A stretch of 64,000 bases of DNA from assembly GCA_934754515.1 (NCBI GenBank), contig CAKVIG010000006.1, forward strand, positions 62,001 through 126,000, read 5' to 3'. A program made the translations under genes and the position numbers. The notes beneath the pieces are model-generated. The model saw nothing but the letters and a program-made list of their open reading frames with translations. It did no database searches and had not been told where the DNA came from. Position 1 is the stretch's first letter. Each line of letters opens with the position of its first letter. This stretch comes from an uncultured Candidatus Melainabacteria bacterium. GTDB lineage: Bacteria > Cyanobacteriota > Vampirovibrionia > Gastranaerophilales > Gastranaerophilaceae. Shown here in pieces: positions 26,670-36,400 of this stretch.

Positions 26670-27170
26670 CTATCTATAATTCGTAAACTGCAACGGTGCA
26701 TCGTATTTTTCTTCGTTCTTTCTCAAAAGCTGAATTACAGTTTGCAAATCATCTCTGCTTTTGCCCGAAACTCTTACCTGCTCGCCTTGAATTGATGCTT
26801 GAACTTTTAATTTTGAGTCTTTAATATCAGCAACAATTTTTTTTGCTAATTCTTGAGTTAAGCCTTTTTTCAAATTAAAAACTTGTCTAACGTTTCCACC
26901 AAGCGCGTTTTCGATTGATTGAGCGTCAAGAATTTTGATACTCAAACCGCGTTTAACAAGCTTTGATTGAAGAATATCGTAAATATTTCTCAATTTCATT
27001 TCGTCGTTTGTTGTAATTGTTATTGACTTTTCGCCTTCTAAATCAATTGAAGAATTAGAATTTTTCAAGTCAAAGCGTGACGTCAAATCTCTTTTTACTT
27101 GGTCAACAGCGTTAACTAACTCTTGACGGTCAAATTCTGAAACAACATCAAAACTGCAATCTTTCGCCAT
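26670..27170 (-). CDS. yajQ: YajQ-family nucleotide-binding protein
   Basis: YajQ (UPF0234) is a small two-ferredoxin-fold protein that binds nucleic acid, and in some species cyclic di-GMP. The 166-aa sequence shows the start CSFDVVSEFDRQELVNAVDQ, then DLTSRFDLKNSNSSI and QVRVSGKSRDDLQTVI with the conserved C-terminus. The length is normal. The role in this organism is unknown. It is separated from mgtE by a repeat. Confidence 0.93.
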   Translation of the reverse strand: MAKDCSFDVVSEFDRQELVNAVDQVKRDLTSRFDLKNSNSSIDLEGEKSITITTNDEMKLRNIYDILQSKLVKRGLSIKILDAQSIENALGGNVRQVFNLKKGLTQELAKKIVADIKDSKLKVQASIQGEQVRVSGKSRDDLQTVIQLLRKNEEKYDAPLQFTNYR

Positions 27171-27546
27171 AATGAACTCCTAATTTGTTATTACATAACA
27201 ATATTACCACGAACAATTTTGAAAGTAGAAGAGGAGAAAAGTTGAGTAGTTAAGAAGAAGTATCAAAGTAGTTGAAAAGTTGAAAAGCGTAAAGGTTGAA
27301 TAGTTCATTATGTTCGCTTTGCTCACAATTTTTATATGATACTCTTTCTAATCTTCTCAACTTTTTCCCTTTTTTTGATTGCCACGTCGCTCCGCTCCTC
27401 GCAATGACAATTTTTAAAAACAACTTTTCAACAGTTCCACTTTTCCACTTTTCAACTCTATTTAATGCTTCTTATAAACTTCTAAACTTTATCAATTTAT
27501 ATGTTATAATAAACTTGAAATTATTTATGGTTGTAAAGGAGTTTTT
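27171..27546. other. Intergenic stretch with repeat remnants
   Basis: This 376-base gap holds a family-B-like element with TTGAAAAGTTGAAAAG and a distant complementary arm (about 27228-27460). A REP-like GATTGCCACG...CTCGCAATGAC (27378-27410) is nested inside. The deoB promoter lies at its right end. No gene is supported. Confidence 0.55.
27500..27510 (+). promoter_or_regulatory. Extended -10 promoter of deoB
   Basis: TATGTTATAAT, an extended -10 (TGn-TATAAT), lies about 35 bases before the deoB start codon. The same 11-base word occurs at 9194-9204 and 45036-45046. No good -35 element is seen. Confidence 0.5.
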
Positions 27547-28725
27547 ATGAAACGAGCAATTATCATGGTTATCGATTCAATGGGTATTGGCGCAATGCCT
27601 GATTGTGAAGAATTCGGCGACATCAAAGAATGCAACACTTTAAGAAATGTATGCGCTTTTAATAAAGGGCTTGATGCTCCATCTTTAGAATTATTGGGCT
27701 TAGGCAACATTCAAGATTTTGAAGGTATTAATAAAACAGCAACTCCAATCGGACAATATGGAACTTTACAAGAAAAATCCAAAGGCAAAGATACAACAAC
27801 AGGCCACTGGGAAATTGCAGGACTTATTTCTGAAAAACCTTTTGCAACATTCCCGCAAGGTTTTCCAAAAGAACTTATTGATAAATTTATAGAAGAAACA
27901 GGTTGTAAAGGGATTTTGGCAAACATTCCCGCAAGCGGAACTGCAATCATTGAACAATTAAACGACGAACACCACAAAACTGGTTTCCCAATCGTTTACA
28001 CTTCTGCAGACAGTGTGTTCCAAATTGCGCTCGATACGGATATGATACCTTTGGAAACTCTTTACAAGTGGTGTGAAATCGCAAGAAAGATTTTGGATGA
28101 AGGTAAATACAATGTTGCAAGAGTTATTGCTCGACCATATAAAATAATCGACGGCAAACCAACCAGAATTTCTAAAGATAGACGCGATTATTCAATGGCA
28201 CCGTTTGGCAAAACTGTGTTAGACAAAGTTAAAGATGCAGGTGCAAAAGTTATAGGTATCGGTAAAATTGAAGACATTTTCGAAAAAGCAGGTATAACAC
28301 ATGCAATACATACAGGTTCAAACAAAGAAGGTTTAGAATTAACTATTAAAGCGATTGACGGAACTTTAGATTTAGATAAAATTAAATATCCGAGTGTTAA
28401 TATTACTGATAATGATAGAGAAATCATTTTCACAAACCTTGTAGATACTGATATGCTTTTCGGTCATAGAAATAATGCTGAAGGCTATGGCAAGGCGATT
28501 GAAGAAATTGACGAATACTTGGAAAAAATTCTTCCACTAATCGGCGAAGACGATTTATTAATCGTTACAGCAGACCACGGCTGTGACCCGACAGTACCGG
28601 GAACTGACCACACAAGAGAACAAGTTCCTGTATTATACTATTCAAGAGGAATTGAGCCTAAAGATTTAGGAGTAACCGTTGGGTTTGATTCAATCGCACA
28701 AAGAGTGTCTGACTGGTTATTTTAA
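27547..28725 (+). CDS. deoB: Phosphopentomutase DeoB
   Basis: DeoB interconverts (deoxy)ribose 1-phosphate and 5-phosphate in nucleoside salvage. The 392-aa alkaline-phosphatase-fold enzyme has the metal-binding start IDSMGIGAMPDC, the phosphothreonine region GKDTTTGHWE, and the C-terminal metal site VTADHGCDPT with GTDHTREQVP. The length is typical. GTAAAGGAG precedes the ATG. No other salvage genes are adjacent; the ferredoxin gene follows 70 bases downstream. Confidence 0.97.
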   Translation: MKRAIIMVIDSMGIGAMPDCEEFGDIKECNTLRNVCAFNKGLDAPSLELLGLGNIQDFEGINKTATPIGQYGTLQEKSKGKDTTTGHWEIAGLISEKPFATFPQGFPKELIDKFIEETGCKGILANIPASGTAIIEQLNDEHHKTGFPIVYTSADSVFQIALDTDMIPLETLYKWCEIARKILDEGKYNVARVIARPYKIIDGKPTRISKDRRDYSMAPFGKTVLDKVKDAGAKVIGIGKIEDIFEKAGITHAIHTGSNKEGLELTIKAIDGTLDLDKIKYPSVNITDNDREIIFTNLVDTDMLFGHRNNAEGYGKAIEEIDEYLEKILPLIGEDDLLIVTADHGCDPTVPGTDHTREQVPVLYYSRGIEPKDLGVTVGFDSIAQRVSDWLF

Positions 28726-28795
28726 TTTTTAATTTTAGCGGTATAATAAACATGTTCTTGAAAAAGAACTGTAAAATATAAAAAGGAGAAAACAA

Positions 28796-28972
28796 ATGAA
28801 CGTAACTATTGAAGATTCTTGTATCGGTTGTGGCGCATGCGAATCAATTTGCGATGCAGTTTTCCACGTAGAAGATAGAGCAGAAGTAAAAGAAGCTGGT
28901 ATTGCAGGAAACGAAGCTTGTGTTGAAGAAGCAGCTAACGCTTGCCCTGTTTCAGCTATTACTGTTGCATAG
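28796..28972 (+). CDS. [4Fe-4S] ferredoxin, Thermotoga type
   Basis: This 58-aa ferredoxin is an anaerobic electron carrier. Cluster ligands are C9, C12 and C15 in SCIGCGAC and C50 in NACPVSAI. C19 and C42 occupy the places of the disulfide pair found in one-cluster ferredoxins such as that of Thermotoga maritima, so a single [4Fe-4S] cluster is predicted. AAAAGGAG lies eight bases before the ATG, and a strong terminator follows the stop codon. Likely partners such as pyruvate:ferredoxin oxidoreductase or hydrogenase are not in this window. Confidence 0.95.
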   Translation: MNVTIEDSCIGCGACESICDAVFHVEDRAEVKEAGIAGNEACVEEAANACPVSAITVA

Positions 28973-28999
28973 GATTTAAGAATTCCAAACATAAAAAAT

Positions 29000-29030
29000 G
29001 GCGGACTTTTTCAAAAGTCCGCCGTTTTTT
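29000..29030 (+). terminator. Ferredoxin gene terminator
   Basis: A perfect 11-bp stem GGCGGACTTTT / AAAAGTCCGCC with a 2-base loop is followed by GTTTTTTG. Confidence 0.9.
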
Positions 29031-29068
29031 GTTCTGAATGAATCTTGTTATAAAGCTTTAATATAATT

Positions 29069-29233
29069 ACCCTAACGGGCAGACACCTCACCCTAGCCCT
29101 CTCCTGCAAGGAGAGGGAATGCTCAAAACTTGTTAGACCTGACCCACCAAAAACTTGATATGAATAGAACGAGTTTAGGTTATTCCCTCTCCTTGCAGGA
29201 GAGGGCTAGGGTGAGGTGTCTGCCCGTTAGGGT
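29069..29233. repeat. MITE-like element with perfect 52-bp inverted arms
   Basis: The arms 29069-29120 and 29182-29233 are exact reverse complements over 52 bases and enclose 61 bases. Each arm also contains CCCTCTCC...GGAGAGGG, a nested palindrome. The ends are ACCCTAACGGGCAGACACC and its complement. No transposase gene lies inside. Related, more diverged blocks form family A. Confidence 0.85.
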
Positions 29234-29237
29234 GAAA

Positions 29238-31355
29238 CTACATATTATCAAAATTACCAGCAAGAACTCTTAAAGCTTTATCTTCTGCTTTTTGCGCTCT
29301 GTCTAATGCTGATTGCAAACCTGAATTATCAAATGTTTTTTGAATATTTGCAGCAGCCTGAGATGGAATATATCTTCTTTGGTTTTCATTTGTTTTATCG
29401 CTAGGAATTTTGCATTCGGAAGATGGAATATAAGTATAATTGTCTACACCGTCTTTCTTTGTTTTATGTGGAATCACATTTTTTGAAGAAGGAATGTATG
29501 TATAATTATCAACTTTTTCATCTTCTTGATAAACTTGAGGAATTGCATTGCTGTTCGCTTCTTTTCCTCTCGTTGCCATCATTTGACCTTGAGGATTTAT
29601 TTGTTGAACTTGCGGTTGTTTACCGTATTGTTTAATTTTTTGAGCCTCATACAATCTTCTGTTCAAATCGTCTGCCAAGAATTGTTTTTGTTCTTTTTTC
29701 GCAGTTTCATCTTCTTCATGTTTCATAGAATCATAAGATTTTCCGAAAATTGCAGTTGAAGCTTTTTTGATACCTGCATCCAAAACGCCCATTGAAATCA
29801 GACCCCAAATGACTAAACGCATTGGAACTCCGCCTACATTTCTTAAGAAGCCTTTTGAACTACGACCTATATTGGCAACAACATTGCTACCTTTGTATCC
29901 TTTAAATGTTTCCAAATCCATTGTAACAAATTGAGCAAGTTTTCTTATTCCTTTTGTGAAAATATTTTGGTTTGGAACTTTTAATTTATTTTTTACTCCT
30001 TGTTTTGCAATTTTATATTCTGCTTTATTCGCAAATCCACCAGCGAGTGCTTTTTCATTGAATGCTTTTAAAGCATTTCTGAATTCTTCTACCTGTTTCT
30101 TTGTCATGCCGGCATATTGCGCACCACATAATGAGTGCATCATCTTTAATGCAAGTGGGAATGTTAATACCCAGGAAGTTGATTCAATTACACCGCCAAC
30201 AGCCGTTCCGATTTTTTGGTCATTGTCAGCTTTTTTAACATTACATCCTACTTCTACAAGAGCAGGAGCAATAAATAACAAGGCTCCAAGTTTACCACCG
30301 CCGAATGTTATGCCTCTGTGGAACATTTGCATTGCTTTTGACATAAAACGACCTGTTGCCGTTTTTGCACCATCTTTAGACAAACTGTGCAACTTGTTAT
30401 AAACTTCGTCACAACCGACTGTTCTTTCAAAAGGTTTTGTCAAAATTCCCAACCATTTATAATGACCTGCACCAATTTTGACCTTACCGTTAACTTTTTT
30501 AGCAGCTTCTTCTACAGTCTTAATATGTTCTCCAAACATATCTTCTTTTATTGCATTAATTGCTTTTGCATCCAAGCCCATTTCTTTAAGTATTTCTTTT
30601 TTTACAGCTGTTTGAGCACTAGCCCCCAAATCTTGAATTTTCTTAATTTGTTCGGGAGTTCTACCTAGACGATGCAATAAAACTTGGTTAACAGCTTTTT
30701 CTTCAGTGATTTCGGAAACTTTACTTACACCAAATGTTTTCTTCAACATTTGTTTTTCTTTAGAACTTAAACCAATATCTTTTAAATAAACTTCACTTTT
30801 TTCACCATATTCTGTTAATTTTAATGTATCAGCAATTTTTATAAAATCTTGAACAACTTCTTGTTTTTGGTTAAACATTTGAGATTTAACCATACTCCAT
30901 TCCGGCATAGAAGGAGTATCACGCATTGCTCTTAAAATTGCACTATTTTGAACAATCTTTCCTCCTTTTTTCTTAAGTGAGGAAATACCGCCTATAACGG
31001 TTTGAACAGGTTTATTTTGAATAAGTTTAGAATTTTCTATGCTGTCACCGAAATTAACAGCTTTTTTAACCAAGCTGTCTTCATATTTGCCACCACAAGC
31101 TTTTGCATAAGCATCAATTCCGGCACCAATACCCAACCAAGTAGCCAAAGTTAAAATCGGATGTTCGATATACGGAGTAATCATTCCCATCATATCTGCA
31201 TCTTTAATAGTTTCTTTAAAACTCTTGTGCATTAGGCTGTTTTCAGGTACATAATAGTAACTCGGAATTTTTACGGGCTGCTGTTGCGAATTAGCTTGTT
31301 GCTGCCTGTATTGCATATTATTATATTGATTAATATTTGGATTAATCTGCGTCAC
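29238..31355 (-). CDS. Large unknown protein with repeated NYTYIPSS tail motifs
   Basis: The 705-aa protein has a Gln/Asn-rich N-terminus, then a long helical body. Several moderately hydrophobic segments lie in the middle and around two thirds (GALLFIAPALVEVGC, STSWVLTFPLAL, RLVIWGLISMGVLDAG), which may be membrane-associated. The last 100 residues are hydrophilic and contain VDNYTYIPSS twice, with RRYIPSQ and an N-terminal YYYVPENS as looser copies. There is no Sec signal. Composition and architecture resemble the central part of the giant protein encoded at 33468-39131. No family is recognised. A perfect inverted-repeat element abuts its 3' end. Confidence 0.75.
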   Translation of the reverse strand: MTQINPNINQYNNMQYRQQQANSQQQPVKIPSYYYVPENSLMHKSFKETIKDADMMGMITPYIEHPILTLATWLGIGAGIDAYAKACGGKYEDSLVKKAVNFGDSIENSKLIQNKPVQTVIGGISSLKKKGGKIVQNSAILRAMRDTPSMPEWSMVKSQMFNQKQEVVQDFIKIADTLKLTEYGEKSEVYLKDIGLSSKEKQMLKKTFGVSKVSEITEEKAVNQVLLHRLGRTPEQIKKIQDLGASAQTAVKKEILKEMGLDAKAINAIKEDMFGEHIKTVEEAAKKVNGKVKIGAGHYKWLGILTKPFERTVGCDEVYNKLHSLSKDGAKTATGRFMSKAMQMFHRGITFGGGKLGALLFIAPALVEVGCNVKKADNDQKIGTAVGGVIESTSWVLTFPLALKMMHSLCGAQYAGMTKKQVEEFRNALKAFNEKALAGGFANKAEYKIAKQGVKNKLKVPNQNIFTKGIRKLAQFVTMDLETFKGYKGSNVVANIGRSSKGFLRNVGGVPMRLVIWGLISMGVLDAGIKKASTAIFGKSYDSMKHEEDETAKKEQKQFLADDLNRRLYEAQKIKQYGKQPQVQQINPQGQMMATRGKEANSNAIPQVYQEDEKVDNYTYIPSSKNVIPHKTKKDGVDNYTYIPSSECKIPSDKTNENQRRYIPSQAAANIQKTFDNSGLQSALDRAQKAEDKALRVLAGNFDNM

Positions 31356-31461
31356 AATAATAAACCTTTATAAACCTAACTATTTATATAAAGTATTTTG
31401 CCCACCAAAAATTGCCTAAAAATTAAAAATTTTAAAGGTTTTTATTAAGTTTTGTAACATG

Positions 31462-32325
31462 CTAATATGGCTCGGCATGAATAATTGTATTCACTTGTCC
31501 CAAGTTAGATTTAATTTCATTTTCGATTTGGTCACAAACATTATGCGCACAGCTGATTTTCATATCCGGATTGAACAAAAGAGTTAGTTCAACATCTTTG
31601 TATTGACCCGATTTTCTGCCTTTAATATTTTTATATCCTTTTATAACTGAATTCTTTTTTAGAATTTCTTCAATCTTTGCGATATCTTCTGCGGGTAAAG
31701 AGCCGTCCAACAAATTATTTAAAGTTTCTTTTGAGATTGAAAAACCTGCTTTTAAAATAATTAAAGCAACTATTAGTGCAATAATCGGGTCTAGAGCGGC
31801 TATTCCGGTGATTTTTATTAAAACTAAACCTACTAAAACTCCCAGTGAAGAAAAAATATCAGTGCTTAAGTGTTCTGCATCCGCAAAAAGAGAAACCGAG
31901 TCTGATTTTTTTGCTACATAAAAAAGATATCTGCTTACTAAAAAATTTGCAACAACAGCGAAAGCCATAACATAAATTCCCAACATAGAATCAGCTTCTA
32001 AGGTATAACCTTTGATTAATTTGCTTATTGCTTCATATATAATAAAGAAGCCTGCAAAAATAATTAAACCGCCTTCTATAAAACCTGACATATCTTCGTA
32101 TTTACCATGACCAAACGGGTGATTTTTATCAGCAGGTTCGGCAGAACGAGTTACGGCAAAAAATGTTAATACAGAAGCTAAGAAATCAGATAAAGAATGG
32201 ATTGCTTCTGAAATTATACTGATACTCCCCGAAACCATACCTGCAACAATTTTTGTAGCGATAATCAGCGCATTAGAGGTTATAGAAAGCCCTGCTGCAA
32301 ATTTTTTTTCTGCATTTATATCCAT
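31462..32325 (-). CDS. Cation diffusion facilitator family transporter
   Basis: CDF proteins export divalent metals (Zn, Fe, Mn, Co) in exchange for protons. The 287-aa protein has the usual six helices and a C-terminal cytoplasmic metal-sensing domain. Metal-site blocks are SEAIHSLSDFLASV, HPFGHGKYEDMSGF and FADAEHLSTDIFSS. The HSLSD and HLSTD forms place His and Asp at the transport site, as in Zn/Fe transporters. It starts three bases after the kdsD stop and is probably cotranscribed with it. Confidence 0.92.
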   Translation of the reverse strand: MDINAEKKFAAGLSITSNALIIATKIVAGMVSGSISIISEAIHSLSDFLASVLTFFAVTRSAEPADKNHPFGHGKYEDMSGFIEGGLIIFAGFFIIYEAISKLIKGYTLEADSMLGIYVMAFAVVANFLVSRYLFYVAKKSDSVSLFADAEHLSTDIFSSLGVLVGLVLIKITGIAALDPIIALIVALIILKAGFSISKETLNNLLDGSLPAEDIAKIEEILKKNSVIKGYKNIKGRKSGQYKDVELTLLFNPDMKISCAHNVCDQIENEIKSNLGQVNTIIHAEPY

Positions 32326-32328
32326 AAT

Positions 32329-33312
32329 TTACGCAACTCCGTTATTAAGCAAATCGTGAATATGAATTACGCCAACAGGCTTTTTACCATCTAATACAAA
32401 AAGGTTTGTAATTTTCTTATCATGCATAATCTTTAAAGCTTCTGCAGTCATTGCGTTTGGTGAAATTGTTTTTGGATTATGTGTCATTAAATCAATTGCT
32501 TTTTCTTCTAATATTTTTGAAGACAAACATCTCCTTAAATCGCCATCTGTAAGAATTCCTGTCAAATCTCCGGCTTGGTTTATAAAACCTACACAACCCA
32601 AACGTTTTGAAGTCATTTCTAAAAGTACTGCCTGCATGTTTGAATTTTCATCCAAAATAGGCATTTCCTGTCCCGTATGCATCAAATCAGAAACTCGTTT
32701 CAAGATAGAACCAAGCTTTCCTCCCGGATGTCTGTCATTGAAGTCTTCTTTTGAAAAGCCTTTTCTTTCAATCATTCCGACTGTCAAAATATCACCAAGG
32801 ACAAGAGTTGCAGTTGTTGAGCTTGTAGGAGCCAGTCCGAGCGGACAAGCCTCCCCATTATTTGGAAGCTCTAAAACTACGTCGCCTGCTTTACCCAAAG
32901 AACTTTCTGCATTTTTAGTAATGGCAATGAGTTTTATACCAAAACGTTTGCAATAATTTAGAATATCAATGAGTTCTCTTGATTCACCGCTGTTAGAAAT
33001 CGCAACAACAACATCATCCTCCGTAATCATACCCAAATCACCGTGACTAGCTTCTGCTGGGTGTACAAAAAACGATGGAGTTCCTGTTGAAGCTAATGAA
33101 GCGGCAATTTTACGTCCGATATGACCTGATTTTCCCATGCCGGTTATAATAATTCTACCTTTGGAGTTCTGCATAAAATCTAAGGCTTTAGTGAGATTTT
33201 CAGCTTTAACCGAGTCTTTTAAACGATTAATGGTATCAATTTCTGAATCAATAGTTTTGATTGCAGAAATTCTATCAAGTTCCATTTGTGATTGTTGCAT
33301 TTCTAAAACCAT
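32329..33312 (-). CDS. kdsD: Arabinose-5-phosphate isomerase KdsD
   Basis: KdsD converts ribulose 5-phosphate to arabinose 5-phosphate, the first step to Kdo of lipopolysaccharide. The 327-aa protein has the SIS domain (IITGMGKSGHIGRKIAAS, HPAEASHGDLGM, ISNSGESRE) and two C-terminal CBS domains, the normal KdsD/GutQ layout. AAAGGAG lies nine bases upstream of the ATG. It implies an outer membrane with Kdo-containing sugar, consistent with a Gram-negative cyanobacterial relative. A GutQ-like role cannot be excluded. Confidence 0.92.
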   Translation of the reverse strand: MVLEMQQSQMELDRISAIKTIDSEIDTINRLKDSVKAENLTKALDFMQNSKGRIIITGMGKSGHIGRKIAASLASTGTPSFFVHPAEASHGDLGMITEDDVVVAISNSGESRELIDILNYCKRFGIKLIAITKNAESSLGKAGDVVLELPNNGEACPLGLAPTSSTTATLVLGDILTVGMIERKGFSKEDFNDRHPGGKLGSILKRVSDLMHTGQEMPILDENSNMQAVLLEMTSKRLGCVGFINQAGDLTGILTDGDLRRCLSSKILEEKAIDLMTHNPKTISPNAMTAEALKIMHDKKITNLFVLDGKKPVGVIHIHDLLNNGVA

Positions 33313-33411
33313 ACTTCAAAACTCCTTTAAATATATTTTACTACAAATGTATAAGTGAGTTTTTATTAAATTAATTTATATGAACTTTTGTAACAACATC
33401 TCTAAAATGAT

Positions 33412-33438
33412 TAAAGTTTTTAGAATTTGTGCCGATAA
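33412..33438 (+). promoter_or_regulatory. Perfect sigma-28 (FliA-type) promoter of the giant gene
   Basis: TAAAGTTT (33412-33419), 11 bases, GCCGATAA (33431-33438) matches the enterobacterial FliA consensus at all 16 defined positions. The box AACTTTTGTAACAA precedes it at 33383-33396, as it precedes the promoter at 10386. The start codon lies 30 bases downstream with AGGAAAGG between. Confidence 0.85.
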
Positions 33439-33467
33439 ACATATAGTAGGAAAGGAAATAAAGTAAG

Positions 33468-36400
33468 ATGGGATTCGGTGATTTCCAACTTAATAACAAC
33501 GGAAAAAAGGAAGTTCTACAGAACACCAAAAATGGTGTGCGAAAAGAACAAGTGGACAAAAAGTTCCACAACCTTTTTGATGCCTATGATGCAAATAATG
33601 ATGGTTGTCTTGAAAAAGCCGAATTAGATACGATATTTAGTCATTTAGCAGGTTTTGCCGGTGATGATAAAGTTCTTGATACCGCAAAAAATGAACAAAT
33701 TAATTCTCAGATAAAAGAAAAGATGAATATTGAAAATCCGGATTTTATGGGATTTATCAAATCTGTATCAACTGCTTCTACTGATATCATTGAATCTAAA
33801 GAAAAACAGACTTCTGATGGAGGAAAAGAAGTTACCACAACATATAAAGATGGTACAACAGAAACCATTGCATATTATAGTAATGGTGATTACAAATGGA
33901 AGAAAACCGAAAAAAGAACTTTAGAAACAAGTTATGAAATTATTATTAACGGACAGAAAAAACAATTAAATGAAGCAGAATTTAAAAAAGCCGTTGCTAT
34001 TTTAGAAAAAAAAGACGCCGCTCAAAAGGGAAACAAACTTTATGAGGGTGGCAAAGTTCGTAGCGAATGGATACCTGAAGATGTTAGAATTAATAAAAAT
34101 TTTAATGAGAAATATTCTAAAAAACAAACTTATTCTCCACGCTATATTGTTTCTAATTTAGGTTTAGACGGTACAGAGGAAGGTGAAAAAATTATAGAAC
34201 GATTATCTATGTTGCCTGAAGAAGTACTGGAAAAACTTGGAACGGGACATGAATTACAAAATGCGCTTCTTCAACATCACCTTTCCCCATCCTTTGATAG
34301 CGTATCTACAATTTTAGAATTCACAGAAGGTATTACATTAAGAAATGAAGAAGAATACAAAGCAACTGAGGCTCAAAGACAAGAAATTTTAACACAAATT
34401 AAAGCTGCTAATTTTATGGCAAATGTGTATGAAACTCTTGCAAGCTACAACGACCAATACACTGATAGTGTCGGCTTATTTGGATTAGGCTCAGAAGGTA
34501 TCGGATATGTATTAAATAAACTTGGTTTAGACGGTGAAAACCATTACCAATTTGCTGATTCTTGCCGAGAATGGGCAAAAAATGCAAGCGAATTAAATGT
34601 TTTAAATCCTGAAGAATTCAAAAAAGGATTCAAAAAGATTTATGGCGAAAATGCTGATAAATGGGGAATTGATTACAATTCTGATGCGTTTAAAAAATGT
34701 TTTGCTCTAGCGGAAAGCGGAAAAGCTTACGACAAAGACAATAAAATGACTGATGAATATAAAGATGCAATTCTTCAAGCTATGAATATTGTTGTTGACG
34801 ACCCGAACGACAGTACATTTAACCAAGTGATGAACGGTTTAGGTGAAGCTTTAATTATGATTGCGACTCTGGGTTGGGGTGCAGAAACAAAAGCAGGTAC
34901 TACACTTGCAACTACAACAATGAGTACATTCTCTAAAGCAGGTGTTGCAATTGCATCTAAACAAGCGAATAATAAATTACTTCAAGGTGCTTTGAGATTG
35001 TCAGGTCAAGCAGTAAAACTCGTTGGTCCTGCTCTTAATGAAGGTACAAAAATGTATCTTTACACAGCTGCAGAAGGAACTTTAGCGAATGTATCAAACA
35101 GAGCTGTTAAACAAGACGGTTTCGACAAACTTCTTGATACACAAGCACAAGTAATGACAAATGCAGATGGTTCATTTACTTTTGGCGCATTCGCAGGTGT
35201 ATTTGGTTCAACTGTTACTCAAAAAGTTATGCAACGAGCATCTAAAGTTGCTTCAAAAGTAACAACAACTTTAAGTGAAAAATTCTCTCAAGGTGCCGTT
35301 AGTGCAAATGAAGTATTTGCTACTATCTTAGAAAAATCTGCTCCTACTAAGATTGCAGAAGCAGCAGCTTTTGCAACAGATGTTATTGGTTTTACTGCAT
35401 TTGAATCAGCTTTATCTGTCGCAAACACTTTGCAAAGAGAAGGTACTTTGAGTTCTGAAAAACTTGCAGATACTTTAATGGAAGAATTCGGGCATCAAGG
35501 TTACAGCTTAGGTCAAATCAAGGTTATTTCTCATTTAATTATGATGTTGACCGGTTCTAGAAGCGCAAGAATGCAATCACAAAAGTATTTGCAAGAAAAC
35601 TTGCCACAACTAAAAGGTGCAACCGTAGAGGGGGTAAATGGAGGAAAAGAAGGATTTAAAATCAATCTTCCTGACGGCAAAAGAATCGAATGCAAAAATG
35701 CTTCAGAAATGATTACTTCTCTCCAACTTATGGTACGCAACGAAACTGCGTTTAGTAGTAAGTTTGATGATGTTAACAAAGCGAAATATGAAGCACAAAA
35801 AAATAACTACTTACGCGAAGTTGATAAATACACAAGAGATGCTAAAATAAATCAAGCAAATTATGAACCTGGAAAAAGTGGACTTGTTGCAAAAAAAGCA
35901 TTAAGTCAACCTAAAGTACAGCAAAATGTTACTCGCTATTTAGATAATTTGTTAGAGTCAAATTCGGAAATATTAAAAAATTCTAAAAGCAATGGAGAAA
36001 TAAAACCTGATGTAGACTATATCCTGCCGGATGGAACCGTTGTTTCATTAAAAATGAATAGTGCGGGAGAAATGTTCTGGAACGAGAAGACTCAAAAATA
36101 TGATGTAAATTTCAATAGTAATCCCGAAATTATTTTATGGATAAAAGATACCAAAGGAGAAGAACACATTATACCTTCATTCTCAGAAGGAAATAAGGCA
36201 AGAGCTCAAAAAATACTTGATTATATGAGTACATTAACTGCAGTACCGAGAGAAGAAATTGCAGAAGCCCAAAAAGCTGCGATTGCGGGTCGTCAAGACT
36301 TGAATAATCAAAAAAATGCTGTGCTTGAACATCCAACCGCAACCTTCGGTAATACGCCGGCTTTAGACGAGTGTCAAATGAACAGACAAAGTTATCTTGG

